NCBI GenBank assembly: GCA_949130495.1
Contig: OX422214.1
Coordinates: 251,476,187 to 251,540,186 of the forward strand
DNA length: 64,000 bases
Origin: Sambucus nigra
Taxonomy: Eukaryota > Streptophyta > Magnoliopsida > Dipsacales > Adoxaceae
Direction of reading: 5' to 3'
In this document: one piece after another, positions 34,150-46,574 of the stretch
How positions within the stretch are numbered: position 1 is the stretch's first letter
Layout: each line of letters begins with the position of its first letter
Position numbers and translations under genes: made by a program
The notes under the pieces: generated by a model
Told to the model about the DNA's origin: nothing
The model's input: the letters and a program-made list of their open reading frames with translations, nothing else
The model's database searches: none

Positions 34150-35765
34150 TATAAGGGAACAAGTCTCCGATTGAGTCTTAATGTAGTGTTGGCTCAATTC
34201 CGGACAAAAATATTTGAGTTATATGATAGTGGTCAAATGTATCCATCCAAGCCTATGACGTGTTAGTTGAAGACGTAGCGGCCAAGTTTTGTAAAGTTTC
34301 ATCGTTGGTCGGGTTTAGTGTGCCTCGTATCTACGTCAACAACATTGGTTCCAATGCTCCTAAGGTATGAATGCATTTTATATATATATAGGAGCTTTGG
34401 AAATTTATTGGGTGTATTTTATAAAGTTTTTATAAAATAGTTTTAACGACTTTATTTTACTCAGAAAATATTTTTTTGAACTTTTCATAAAAAGTTTTGG
34501 GCTTAAAAAGATTTTTTTTTGACACGTGGTTCAAACTGACTGACATCTCGTTTGAACGAGATTTCCTTGTCGTTCGAACGAACTGGCATCTCGTTTAAAC
34601 GAGATTGCCAGGTTGTTCGAACGAGAATTCTAACGATATTTCTTTTTTGTCTCTAGAACATCGTTAGTAAAGCCGTTCGAATGAGAATGTCGTTCAAACG
34701 AAAAAGTCGTTCGAACGACATCGGCGGGAACAGTTTTTGGGCAGTTTTTTCCATGTTCCCACTATCATTTCCCCATTACTTTTTGACAGAATTATCAAGT
34801 CCGGGAACCAACCTTTTCCAAGTAACATTTTCATATTCTTCCATCTCCTAGAGAGAGTTTTTTTTTAGAGTTTAATTTTTCCATGGTAAGGTTCAAGTTT
34901 TGATTGTTTTGTTTTCAAGAAAATCATCCTTAAACACTTTTGGTTTACACCCACAATAGTTTATTCAAAGTTCCTTAATATATATCCTTTCTTGGAGTGT
35001 TTGGAAACAAGTTTTTCTCTACAACTCAAAGAAGGGATGTTTGGATTTTCTTCTACATCCCACAAAGAAGAAGATTGTTTGTTGTGACATACCCACTTGG
35101 AGAAAGGCGCCTTATTCGGGTGGCGGTGATCGAAAAAGTCCGATCGGTGGATTTTGAGACCGCGGTGGACCTCCGTGGTTATTCGCTAAGCAGAGGTGTG
35201 TACAAGAAGAAGAGTAGGATCTTGGACGGAGTCAAGTCGAGTGTTTGTAAGTCTTTTTATCTTGTACTTGTAAAACCTTACTTAGTGGATTTGAGTCTAG
35301 GGCCTTCCGAGTTTTTTTTTTCATTGTGTATTTTTTCTCGTACATCGCGGCGTAGTGGTTGTTTACTTATTTTATCTTTTGTAAAATCACATTAGATGCA
35401 TGCTTAGGTAAAAAGATAAAATTGGTTTAGTAAATTTCGTGAAAATTCAATTTGGGTAATGTTTAATTAATTTAGTTCAAGTCATTACTTTAATTTGATA
35501 AAGTTTGGCTTGGCTTAATTTGCAAATTGATTTAATTATTTGTTAGGAAAACTTCTAGGACTTGGATTGAATTAATATGTTTAAGTGAAAAAAAATATTT
35601 TGTTTTTAATTTAATGTCACTTCTTGTTTTGTTTTATTTTAATTTGAAAGAAATTAAAATTTAATTTATGTAATTGTTTTGATGAACCATCACTATTCCG
35701 CATCTAAAAGGAAATTATATTTTTAAAGAGAGAGTTTTTAAAAATTGGGGGACCTATCATTTTTA
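34150..35765 (+). repeat. 5' LTR of the gag-only element
   Basis: Begins TATAAGGGAACAAG (the 3' copy has TGTAAGGACACAAG) and ends CATTTTTA (3' copy CATTTTCA), so both terminal dinucleotides have one mutation here. The short ORF at 34,997-35,395 is LTR sequence shared with 40,524-40,877. Confidence 0.88.
34545..34719. repeat. Array of TTCGAA-centred palindromes (5' LTR)
   Basis: About eight palindromic or near-palindromic words in 175 bp. Examples are ATCTCGTTTGAACGAGAT (34,545), TCGTTCGAACGA (34,570), the perfect 18-mer ATCTCGTTTAAACGAGAT (34,588) and GTCGTTCGAACGAC (34,706). Confidence 0.88.
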
Positions 35766-35768
35766 AGT

Positions 35769-35780
35769 TGGTATCAGAGC
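35769..35780 (+). other. Primer-binding site, tRNA-iMet type
   Basis: TGGTATCAGAGC four bases after the 5' LTR. Confidence 0.95.
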
Positions 35781-35822
35781 GGTATCGCTAAATTATTGAG
35801 TTGAAGATCCTTTTAAATATTT

Positions 35823-37760
35823 TTGGCTAAAATTGAATTTTTTCCATTTTTAAAATTTCCTATTTTCGATGGTTCTAATTACGCATATTGGAAAGCACGT
35901 ATGCGTTCGGAACTTAGGTCTCTAAATGAGAGGGTTTGGTTGTCTGTCGCTAACGGATGGTCCCCACCAACAAATTTAGTTGAAAATGAACGTGTTCCCA
36001 AACCCACCTATAGATGGAGTGAGAATGAATTTAAACTTGCTAATTTTAATTTCCGAAGTTTAAATGCCTTGTTTAGCGCAGTCACACCAGATGAATTCTG
36101 ACGCATTATGACGTGTGAAATCGCTAAAGAATCTTGGGATATTTTACAACTCACTCATGAAGGAACTGGTGTCATAAAAGCTTCGAAACTCCAAAACCTC
36201 ACCACTCAATTTGAAACCATCAAAATGAATGAAAAAGAAAATTTTGATAAATTTTATGCTAGACTTTTTGATATAGTTAATTCATCTTTTAATTTGAGTG
36301 AGAAAATACCCGACAATTGAGTAGTAAAGAAAATTTTAAGGTCCCTACCCGATAGATTTATTCCTAGGGTGACCGTGTTAAATTCTTTACCCACTTTAGC
36401 CTCTACGAAATTAGAAGAGCTCATAGGTGATTTAAAAACCTATGAACTATACATATTTCCCTCTAAAACTGAAAAGAAAATAGATAAGGGCGTTGCTTTC
36501 AAAGCTCGTTTGAGGAAAAATAAGTAGTAGAGAGTGAAAGTGAGAGTGACTCGGAAGATATGGCTACGTTTGCTAGGAAGTTTGGAAAATTTCTTAAATT
36601 TAACAAAGATAAATTTAAAAATAATTTTAAGAAATTTGAAAATTCTAAGTATGACAAAGCCAAAAAGATCCCTAAAACTGTCAATGAAAATTTAAATAGG
36701 GACGAGTCAAATAGGTGTTATGGTTGTGAAGGGTTTGGCTATAGGGCGAAAGAGTGCCCCACTAAACTAAGGAGAGAGGGTAAGCAACCAATTTTCTACA
36801 ATGTAACCTTTAGTGATAGTGATAAGGAAGAGGGACCTGATTCCCCCATTAAGCCCAACTTTGTGGCTTTTATGGCAAGTCATGTGAGTGAAAGTGAGCA
36901 CTCCTTTAGTGATGAAATTTTAACACATGACACTTCCAAGGCTTTTGTTTGTGAATCCCAAAGAGATGATGGTAGTGAGAGTGGAGAAGAAAGAGAGAGT
37001 GAAAGTGAAAATGAGGTTAATGTGAGTGAACTTCAAATTGCGTTTCGAGAATTATTTGAAGAATCTATTAAATTAAAAAGAACAAACTTGAAGTTAGAAG
37101 ATAGTTTAAGAGAGCGTGTCAAGGTCATTGATGATAGTGCATTTGTGGAAGACCTTAGGACACGTGAGAGAGCTCTTCGTGAGAAGATTGAATATGTAGA
37201 AAGCGAGAGTGATAGCCTTAAAGGTCTAATGGAACCCTTGAAAAGGAGCTTCTCGCATTTGAAGAGTGAAATATTTTATTAGAGTCTCACATTTTAGATT
37301 TAGAAAATAAATTAAAAGACTCTAGTAAAGTCAAATTTGATTTGGAGTGTCGTTCGGAGAAATTAGATAAAATATTAGGAACGGTCCAAATTAAAAATGA
37401 CAGTTGTGGTTTAGGCTTCGATACTTGTAATGAATCAACTCATAAAGCCAAAACCAATATTTTAGGATAATCCTCTAGGAATAATGTTATATATCATTCC
37501 TTAGGTAAGTCTTTTCGACGAGTCTTTAGGTGATCACATTGTGGTCGAAAATGTCATCTTAGAAAATTTTGTTTTGATCTTAAACATGGTCCTATAAAAT
37601 CCTAACGTAAGACAATCGAGGAAGCCAAGATTCCTACACCATGTGATCGTCATTCTTCGTTAGTTTGGGTTAGGAGATCCAACTTGGTAGATTTACAAAA
37701 TAGGGTTTTTGATTCTCATTTACTTTCACATGCTTCCTCCCTTGCAAAATCTAAAGGTTG
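35823..37760 (+). pseudogene. Copia-type gag with zinc knuckle and coiled coil, broken
   Basis: The frame opens LAKIEFFPFLKFPIFDGSNY with a TTG where ATG is expected. It continues YAYWKARMRSEL, KESWDILQLTHEGTG, KASKLQNLTTQFETIKM and KLEELIGDLKTYEL, the usual UBN2-type gag order. A zinc knuckle CYGCEGFGYRAKEC lies near 36,718-36,760; its normal His is Tyr. A long acidic coiled coil follows (about 36,960-37,360) and a second degenerate Cys/His cluster (HCGRKCHLRKFC, about 37,540). Stops at 36,099 and 36,318 and frameshifts near 36,522 and 37,240 inactivate it. Gag packages RNA into particles; this copy cannot. Confidence 0.85.
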
Positions 37761-39662
37761 AATGTGTTAGTTATTTGCATACGTTAGCTTTTGTACTTCA
37801 TGCTAATTGTATGCTTCTTAATCATTGTTCTAGTCTATACTTCATGCCTTATCACATGCTAGAATTATGATTGTTGTTTATCTTTTGTATTATAGCTCTT
37901 TCATTTTAGTTTGCATTAAATGAAAAATACAAAAAGATTTTTGTTTATCATTTATGTTTCATTTTTTCTGTAATTTAGGATTAATGAAAAATACAAATGA
38001 TTTTTGTTTGTCTTTTGAGTAAATATTTTTGTTTGTTTGGATTAAAAATTTCAAAAACTCAAAAAATATTTTTTTGTGTGTATTTTAGTTTGACACACTC
38101 TATGTGGCATATACTTGTGTTTGAATCCCTTCTTTTTCGCTTTCATGTGGCTAGAACTTTTGGTTTAGATTGTCAATCCTTATAATGTTCTTTACCATGC
38201 TTACACGGAGTAGTTGGATTTTATGTTGATATAATGGATTCTCTTTTTATATGCCTCACTTCACACATGCACGAGCTCACTTGAAATTACAACTTCATAT
38301 ATATATATTTGAGTTTTGTGAGGTGTTCTCCTACCAATCTTGTCATCTACATATTATGTAACCTAAAAGGACTAGTGCATGTTAAAATCTGTTGCACGTG
38401 AGATTTGTGTGAGATATAAATATTATATATATAAATGTGCACAGGAAAGGGCTCCGAAAGGAAATATCATCATTTGCGAGTAAGTCACTGTTTGCTTGGA
38501 CCTAAAAGAAATATGTGGCCCAAAGGCCTAAAAGAATAATGGCATTAAAAGAAAATATTTGCCAAGGCCTATTTTGTTTAGTTGATTTATTCATTCAAAA
38601 TATTAAAATAATATGCTTAAATTGAGGGAGTTTGGATGGTATATCAACGGTTTGCACAATGTCTGTTTATCCTAGTTGTACTTTCAATGTCATGACTCTA
38701 TTGGTTTGTAGAATCATCAAAATTCTAGGCTTGTATGTATTGTGTATGTTTGTTCATTGAGTTCAATCTATATTATCACATGATGTAATATTCAAATGTG
38801 ATAGAGTTTGCAATCAAATAAGAACTCCGTGAACATATTTTAAGTGATTGGGTCTAAATTTAATTGTTACTAATTCACACCCCTACACTTTCATTTCCGT
38901 ATGACACATTTTTGCCATACAAGTGTGAAAAGCTTATTGTATTTTGTGTCATGTGTGGTGTCTATACCTATATATATGTGCGTGTGTGTTAGTGATATTC
39001 ATTATGTCTACATATATATGGTATTCTTTTTCTTTGCCTCACTTTCTAGTCCATCTATGCTTCTAATTCATAATTGGTATCTATCGTGTTGCATATTGTT
39101 GTTGACATCACATGCTTAGTATCTTATGTATCACATTGGTATCATTTTTTTTTGCATCTTCGTTAGTATCCTCTCTTATTGTATGGATTAGTTATAATTT
39201 TGTTACCCATATGCTTTTATGTTCTTATCACTCTAAGCTTCATCGTGTTTACAATTAATTTTATCCTTTGTCTATTCCTGAAAAAAAAAAGGGGGGGGAG
39301 AATGATAAGGGGAGAAATAGTATCTAATCCTATTGTAATCGTATCTTAGTTTGGAAGATTTAACTTAGGGGGAGTCGTGACCTTCTTAGGTAGATCACAG
39401 TTAATAAATGGGAGAATTAATTTAGTGGGAGTATTTATTTATTTTACATGCATTTAATATTCTTGATATTCCCTATGCGTTTGATAGTTTGCTTAAGTGT
39501 GCAGGAATTCTTCTAAAATGGAAACTTTCATCGGCAAAGATATTGATCCTTGGGTTTTTGAGTCAAGCTATGTATTTTTTATTTTGGGTGGGATATTTTT
39601 TTAAGTCTAGTAGAGCTTGAGAGCCCTTTAGGATTTTTTTTTTGTTTTTGTCCCGGAATAGC
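37761..39662 (+). other. Non-coding 3' part of the gag-only element
   Basis: 1.9 kb without domain signal. A poly-A/poly-G run lies at about 39,282-39,300, an extra polypurine tract of the kind seen in SIRE-like elements. No pol remnant was found. Confidence 0.65.
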
Positions 39663-39676
39663 CAAAGGGGGAGATT
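39663..39676 (+). other. Polypurine tract of the gag-only element
   Basis: CAAAGGGGGAGATT immediately before the TGTAAGG start of the 3' LTR. Confidence 0.9.
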
Positions 39677-41288
39677 TGTAAGGACACAAGTCTTCGATTG
39701 AGTCTTAATGTAGTGTTGGCTCAATTTCGGACAAAAATATTTGAGTCATAGGATAGTGTTCAAATGTATCCATCTAAGCCTATGACGTGTTAGTTGAAGA
39801 CGTAGAAGCCAAGTTTATAAACATTCATTATATGTCGGGTTCAGTGTGCCTCGTTTCTACGTCAACAACATTGGTTCCAATGCTCCTAAGGTATGAATGC
39901 ATTTTATATATATATAGGAGCTTTGGAAATTTATTAGGAATATTTTATAAAAAAATTATAAAATAGTTTTAACGACTTTATTTTACTCAGAAAATATTTT
40001 TTAGAACTTTTCATAAAAAGTTTTGGACTTAAAAAGATTTATTTCTAACACGTCGTTCGAATTAACTGACATCTCATTCGAACGAGATTTCCATGTCGTT
40101 CGAACGAATTGACATCTCATTCGAATGAGATTGTCAGGTCGTTCGAACGAGAATTCTAACGAGATTTCTTTTTCATCTCTGGAACGTCGTTAGTAAAGTC
40201 GTTCGAACGAGAATGTCGTTCGAACGAAAAAGTTGTTCGAACGACATTGGCGGGAACAGTTTTTGGGAAGGTTTTTGCAGTCTTCTCCATGTTCCCACTA
40301 TCTTTTCCCCACTACTTTTTGACAGAATTATCAAATGCGGGAACCAACCTTTTCCAAGTAACTTTTTCATATTCTTTCATCTCCCAGAGAGAGTTCTTTT
40401 GAGAGTTTAATTTTTCCATGAAAAGGTTCAAGTTTGGAGTGTTTTGTTTTTCAAGAAAATCATCCTTAAACACTTTTGGTTTACACCCATAATAGTTTAT
40501 TCCAAGTTCCATAATATATATCCTTGCTTGGAGTGTTTGGCACCGGATTTTTCTCCACAACTCAAAGAAGAGAAGTTTGGGTTTTCTTCTACATCCCACA
40601 AAGAAGAAGATTGTTTGTTGTGACATACACACTTGGAGAAAGGCTCCTTGTTCGGGTGGCGGTGACCGAAAAATTTCGATTGGTAGATTTCGAGACCGCG
40701 GTGGACCTCTGTGGTTATTCTCTAGGCAGTAGTGTATACAAGAAGAAGCGTCGGGGCTTGGACGGAGTCAAGTCGAGTGTTTGTAAGTCTTTTTGTCTTG
40801 TACTTAAAAAACCGTACTTAGTGGATTTAAGGCTAAGGCCGTCCGAGGTTTTTTCCCGCTCGTACATCATGGTGTAGTAGTTGTTTACTTATTTGATCTT
40901 TTGTAAAATCACATTAGATGCATGCTTAGGTAAAAAGATAATATTGATTTAGTTAATTTGCTGCAAATTCAATTTGGGTAATGTTTAATTAATTTTGTTC
41001 AAGTCATTACTTTAATTTGATAAAATTTGGTTTGGCCTAATTTGCAAATTGAATTAATTATTTGCTAGGCAAATTTCTAGGACTTGGATTGAATTAATAT
41101 GTTTACGTGAAAAAAAATATTTTGTTGTTTAATTTAATGTCACTTCTTGTTTTGTTTAATTTTAATTTGAAAGAAATTAAAATTTAGTTTACTTAATTGT
41201 TTTGTTGAACCATCACTATTCCGCATCTAAAAGGAAATTATATTTTTAAAGAGAAAGTTTTTAAAAATTGGGGGTCCTATCATTTTCA
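39677..41288 (+). repeat. 3' LTR of the gag-only element
   Basis: Collinear with the 5' LTR. Its palindrome array lies at about 40,052-40,244 and includes the perfect ATCTCATTCGAATGAGAT (40,114-40,131). Followed by TSD TTAGT. Confidence 0.88.
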
Positions 41289-41293
41289 TTAGT

Positions 41294-42836
41294 GGTAGGG
41301 TGGAAGGCGAAGTGAAAATCACTTCGTGGGGATGATGACTGGACCCGTGCATTTATGGCGGTTCTCACCATCACACCCGAGATCATCATTCGGGTCATGA
41401 AGGCACAGGTAGGATATTAGCTTTGCCAGGAGCGTATTAGGCAGTTGCTAGCTGAGGGGGAAGAGAATTATTCTATTAGATTCGATAGTGAAGTGAAGAG
41501 GTGAGGTGAGCCATTATGTCTGAGGCTCACGGTTCATGCTTTACAGTATATCTCAGAGGGGATAAGATGTACCACGACATGCGACGTCAGTATTGGTGGG
41601 CCAAAATGATGAGGGACATGGAAAATCTTATGTCCAAATGTGCTATGTGCCAGCTAGTGAAGGTGGACCATCAGTGTCCTGTGGGTGTATTACAAGCTTT
41701 GGAGATCCTGATGTAAAAATGGGGGAGCATCTCCATGGACTTCATCATTTGGCTACCTACATCACAAAGGGGGCACGATTCCATCTTGGTGATTGTCGAC
41801 GTATTGACGAAGGTGGCTCACTTCTTATCGGTCCGGACAAATGACAGCTCAAAGCAGTATGACAGACTTTTCCTCATAGAGATTGTGAAATTGCATATAG
41901 TACTGCTCAACATTGTGTTGGACAGGGGCAGGATGTTTGTGTCCCATTTTTGGAGAAGTTTCCAGTAAGCTTTAGCGGCAGAGTTGAGATTGAGCATCTC
42001 GTATCATCCTCAGACCGACGGGCAGACGGAGGCGGTGAATTTTAATGTTGGAGGACATGCTACGGATGTGCATACTAGACTTTAAAGGGAGTTGGGAGCA
42101 ATATTTGCCTTTGTTGGAGTTTGCGTACAACAACAACTACCAGTTCACAATTGGTATGACACCGTTTGATGTACTTTACGGGAGACCTTGTAGTTCACAC
42201 TGAAGCTGGTTGGAGGTGGGGGAGAACAAGTTACCTGGGCCAGATTTCATTCACGCCTCAAAAAAGGTAGAGATGATTCGGGCCAGGATATGGATTGCCC
42301 AGGATAGGCAAAAGGGGGGCTCTGTAGATGCGGGTCGAAGACACTTAGACTTTAATGTTGGGGATCAGGTGTTGATTAAAGTGTCTCCCATAAAGGGAGT
42401 GATGAGGTTTGGGAAGAAAGGTAAGTTAACTCCCCAATATGTGGGACCATTCCCTATCCTTGAGAGGATTGAGCCCGTAGCGCATTGATTGGGATTATCG
42501 GACCACATGCAACAGATGCACGATGTCTTCCATATATCCGCATTGCAGAGTTTCCTTAGAGATGAGATAGCGTACTAGCATACCGACATTAATGAGATAG
42601 GTCTCTATCCAGACGCTACCTATGAGGAGAGACCTATAGCCAGTCTGGATCATCGGGAGTGCTGACTTCGATCCAAGGTTGTTCATTTGGTTCGGGTGTA
42701 GTGGGGACACCATAGGGAGGACGAGTCGACTTGGGAGAGGGGGAAAGACATGCAGACGAAATATCCCAAATTCTTCTAGCTAAGTACATCTTTTTCTTAG
42801 ATTCTGAGGGCGGAATCCTGTTATTAGGGGGAAGAA
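41294..42836 (+). pseudogene. Ty3/gypsy integrase and C-terminus, gypsy D part 2
   Basis: Continues gypsy D after the gag-only insert. Integrase zinc-binding region HDMRRQYWWAKMMRDME with C-x-x-C in SKCAMCQLVK; catalytic core pieces MDFIIWLPTSQRGHDSILVI, VDVLTKVAHFLSVRT, ISYHPQTDGQTE; then LNVGDQVLIKVSP-like residues with GKLTPQYVGPFPILERI. A last block (LRSKVVHLVRV...WGHHREDESTWE, YPKFF) fits the gypsy C-terminus. Several frameshifts. A polypurine tract ends at 42,836. Confidence 0.85.
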
Positions 42837-45475
42837 TTTAATACCTCATATTTTTCTAAAGTAAATAAAACCATTTTTTACTAAAATAAAATTCGTGGAA
42901 ATTAAATTTAACCAGTGAATTTGAATTTATTAATTGTAAACAAGTAAATTATTGTTATGTCATAATATGTGAGATTGATTTTTATGTGAATAGCTACAGT
43001 AGAAAATAATTGCATGCGTATTTAGATAATTAATATATGATGCATGACTCATAGATAATTAATATATGATGCATGACTCGATTGTAAATATACTTGTGGG
43101 ATAAAAATAATTGGGACGCATTCCGAGAGGCTTTATGGACTTGTTTAGGTGTTTTAAACCTTTAGAAATGGTCCCGAGGTATAGGTGTAAAAGTTGGAAA
43201 GTTTTGGGGCTAGTTTAATTATGTGTTCGTGCCGCCCATTTTGGCGTCCAAAAGTGAGAAATTAGGCTTAACTCAGGATTTTGGATTACTATAAGATCAA
43301 GGGCAAGACTAATACACCCCACACTTAATGAAACACATAACCCTAGCATCCTCACCTCAAGATTGAAAGGAATAGAGGACAAATAGGAGAGAAAACAAGG
43401 GATTCAAGAGGAAATCGTCAATCATCATATCCAGGTAAGAATTTTCTTACTTAATTTAATGTCCAATGTACTTCTCAATTCATCACAGTAAACCTCATGT
43501 GATTTTTACGTTTTAGTGTGAAATTGGTGATTAAATGGTGAGATTTAATCTTATGCATGTAGAGGAGACTAATTGGAATTTAGGTGGTTTAACCCAAAAA
43601 TCTAGGATAATTGTAATCTTGAATTGGATGATAGAATTCATGCCTAAGGAGGAAAGTTTGATTTATATGTAGAGGATTTGAATACATGTTTAAGATCGTG
43701 AAATTTAGTGACTTTTGACCCATGTGATATGTTAAAACATGATTTGAATCTAGATGAACTAATGGTAGAAAATTCGAGCTAAGGGTCTTGACAAATTGAT
43801 GTAATTCCTGGGAATTGGGGAAGGAATTTTGATGTTAATTTATGAAATTAACCATTCTGGGATGAAGAACTAAATCATAGGGACCTGTTCATGTGTTATC
43901 GAAAAAGGAATTTACCATGAGAATGAATCTTGGGATGAAATTGAAAAATCACGTATTGGAGAAACATAACAGATCTGGGCAACTGTCCAAATTCGAATTG
44001 ATTTGGCCAAGGAGGCGAATCGATTCGGCCCCTGGGGCAGGATGAATTGGGACCAGGGATGGATCCGAGGTAATTTTAGAAAGCCATAAGAGTTGGTGGA
44101 ACGGTGTTTGGGTCAACGATTAATTTATTAAAGATGCTACAGTGGCACAAATATTAATTGGAAAATTTTATCTAATTAGATGGTTAAATAATGTTTTAAA
44201 AAAGAGGAATTAATAATTAACTAAATGGTAAATTATCAATGGGTGAATATTTATGGGAAGTTGTGTGGAATACCTTACGTAATTATTGAGTAATTACCTA
44301 TACATATTATATGAGAATAATATGTACTTATATTTATTTGTGTGTGCATACTTATGTTCGTGGACGATGCAATTGGTTGGGGTTATGCACATTCGGGACC
44401 GTAGCACATGTCAGCATAGGTTGGCTAGACATTGTGTAGATCATTATTATAGGTACTACACAGCAGCGCCATCTACGAAAGGTAGGTGTAGATTATGGGA
44501 TCCTTTGTCACTGCTGGGTATGGACGGTGAACTGGTATATTGTATAGGACCGCCCCACTTATGTATGTTTTGTGATGTCTGATTAGATAAACGATTCCTT
44601 CAGACTTACCGATAGATCACGAATGAGACACCACTGGTAGATGTCCTTGCGTGTCGCATATATAAAAGGACATATATATAATTACTCGAATTAAATGAGA
44701 TTGATTAATTTGCCTAAGAACGTAGACAGTAAATTACAGACCCATACTATATAGTGTGCATAATAGATGTTTATGTCACCTTTACGAGTTACTTGAGACT
44801 GGAACATTATGGCATTGATAATATGAATGTAGACGGTTATGTTTTAGTATGTTGATTATAGCTAATGCATTTGATATTAAATTGACACGGTTGATATTTA
44901 TTATTTCGGGACTTGTTCAGATATGGGTAATATCACACTTAGATGAGGAGTGAGATGTTATTCTTATGTCAGCAGTAATGGGGGATATTTACTTTGAATC
45001 GATTGTATTTTTTGCACTTAAATTAAATAAGTTAATTCTTGTAGCTCTAGGGTGCTGACCCAAATTATAAATATTTTCTCCCCCGGGTGCTCATAGACGG
45101 GGACAATAGTACTATTGACGGTTCAGCCTTGCACTCTCCTTTTGCTCATCAAATTCTCCAAATTTATTGGCTCTAGTTTAGGTGCTACCCCGCTTCAGTT
45201 TATTTATTTTACTTGGGATTTTTGTATGGGCATAAGCCTGGAATTTGTTTACTTCATGTTGGTTTGAGATATTTATTATTGTATTGGATTTCATATACAT
45301 TTGATGCATGTTAGATTTTATTATTGCTTTGGATATTAATTTAAACTCAACTACAATTTTTCAATATATGTTTTATTTGGTTTGATGTTGAGAATAGTAT
45401 TAATTGACAAACAAGCCCTATATTCGGTGTATTGTGTGTGACCAACCTTTACATGAGAAAATGGGGGTAGTTACA
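42837..45475 (+). repeat. 3' LTR of gypsy D, 2.6 kb
   Basis: Starts TTTAATACCTC (TG to TT change) after a polypurine tract and ends GGGGGTAGTTACA. It shares both ends and inner blocks with the solo LTR at 29,692-31,014. A direct duplication of about 30 bp (atagataattaatatatgat...) lies at 43,022-43,080. No 5' partner LTR is present in the intron. The Cys/Tyr-rich frame at 44,286-44,582 is LTR sequence. Confidence 0.8.
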
Positions 45476-45519
45476 GTAATTTCTTGCACTCTTTGTTTAA
45501 AAATAATTCTATTAAAAAA

Positions 45520-45775
45520 ATATTGCTAGTCTAATTCTAATATATATCTAATCTAGTATGTCTAATATATAAATATAAAAAAAGTGGCTCTTCATCTCCT
45601 TTCTTAAATTTCAAGTAATTTAATGAAAGAGTACATTGGACGGGCCACATGGAGAATCTATTTAGGAGAAACATATAAAAATGATGGCGCTTCAACTCCT
45701 TTCTTAAGTTTCAAGTAATTTAATGACGAATCTATTTTGAGAGACACCATTTTTATATTTATAGATTAGATTGAT
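45520..45775. mobile_element. Possible short inverted-repeat element
   Basis: The left side (tctaatatataaatataaaa) is roughly the reverse complement of the right side (tttttatatttatagattaga). The inner blocks cttcatctcctttcttaaat and cttcaactcctttcttaagt are direct repeats about 96 bp apart. Class unknown. Confidence 0.4.
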
Positions 45776-46337
45776 GGACAAGACTCTATTTTGATTCAAG
45801 TTTGTTTTACATTTCTTGCATTCATTCCCATAGGTGAGTTGTATTATTTTCTTATCCCCTAATTCTCTTCACTTTAACGATAGGGAGATTATTTTTAATG
45901 GCAATTATTTTGCTTTACTCATTGGTAATTATGTTATTTTCTTTGAATTTTGGATAGGATGTTTAGCAATAGTCAATAGTATCTCATTTTTCAATAACGC
46001 ATATGTGATATTTCATGGTTTATACATGAATGGCGAGGGATGGGGAGATGCCCTTGAAGGTCACTTACCCACCTCTAGTGAGAAAAATATATTGAAGAAG
46101 TAGATCTTAAAAATCTTTGCTGTCAAAACCAAATTGAGAAAAATTAATTATCGAAAAGTTTTTCAAATATTTTTAAATATACATTTAATTCAAATATTTT
46201 TATTTTGTTCAAAAAAATTCTTTAAACACCATTTAACCAATATTTTATTAATTTTAAAAGTTCACAATTCTCCCATTGCCAGAGCTTTTTTTTTGTTGTG
46301 TGTTTTTACGAAGGCAGTGACTTTAGAGTAGTTCTAG

Positions 46338-46495
46338 AGTGATCGAATTTTTGACCGAATTTTGGTGGACAAACTGACATGGCGAGCATTTATTGGTTGG
46401 TTTTTAGGTGTCACTGGCGTGGACCCCAAAAACCAACCAATAAAATCCCGCCACGTCAATTTGTCCATCAAATTTCTATCAAAAATTTGATCACA
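46338..46495. mobile_element. Fold-back MITE inside the P450 intron
   Basis: Two arms of about 75 bp are imperfect reverse complements (left tgatcgaatttttgac, ggtggacaaactgacatggc, ttattggttggttttt; right aaaaaccaaccaataaaa, gccacgtcaatttgtcca, caaaaatttgatca). The spacer is about 10 bp. It lies about 80 bp from the exon 1 donor site. Confidence 0.75.
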
Positions 46496-46574
46496 ATAAC
46501 ATTTTTGGTGACTTTATAGGGAAAAAATTCCGAATTGCGAAGGATACTTGTGATACAGTAGGAAACAATTATAC

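Larger units (their letters stand above)
34145..41293 (+). mobile_element. Copia-type LTR element carrying only gag (TR-GAG-like), with TSD
   Basis: LTRs 34,150-35,765 and 39,677-41,288 (about 1.6 kb each), interior 3.9 kb. Perfect TSD TTAGT (34,145-34,149 and 41,289-41,293). A tRNA-iMet primer-binding site and a polypurine tract are present. The only coding remnant is a gag-like frame with a zinc knuckle; no protease, integrase or RT motif was seen. It lies inside gypsy D pol, so it is younger than that element. SIRE-like features are the long coiled gag and extra polypurine runs. Confidence 0.88.
29072..46574 (-). other. 17.5-kb intron of the P450 gene, filled with transposable elements
   Basis: Donor ATGCAG|GTATAA at 46,573-46,575 and acceptor AAACAG|AACC at 29,072-29,073, both canonical. 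Joining the exons gives an uninterrupted 508-codon frame of normal P450 length. The intron carries an LTR fragment, a solo LTR, a CACTA-like element, a truncated gypsy element, a gag-only copia-like element and MITEs. Whether it is spliced efficiently cannot be judged here. Confidence 0.85.

Noticed and set aside
35769..35780. TGGTATCAGAGC words as tRNA gene fragments (also 11,528)
   Set aside because: They lie directly after LTR ends and have no tRNA body; they are primer-binding sites.
44286..44582. 98-codon Cys/Tyr-rich plus-strand ORF
   Set aside because: Lies inside the gypsy D 3' LTR, with no domain and no conservation in the solo LTR.
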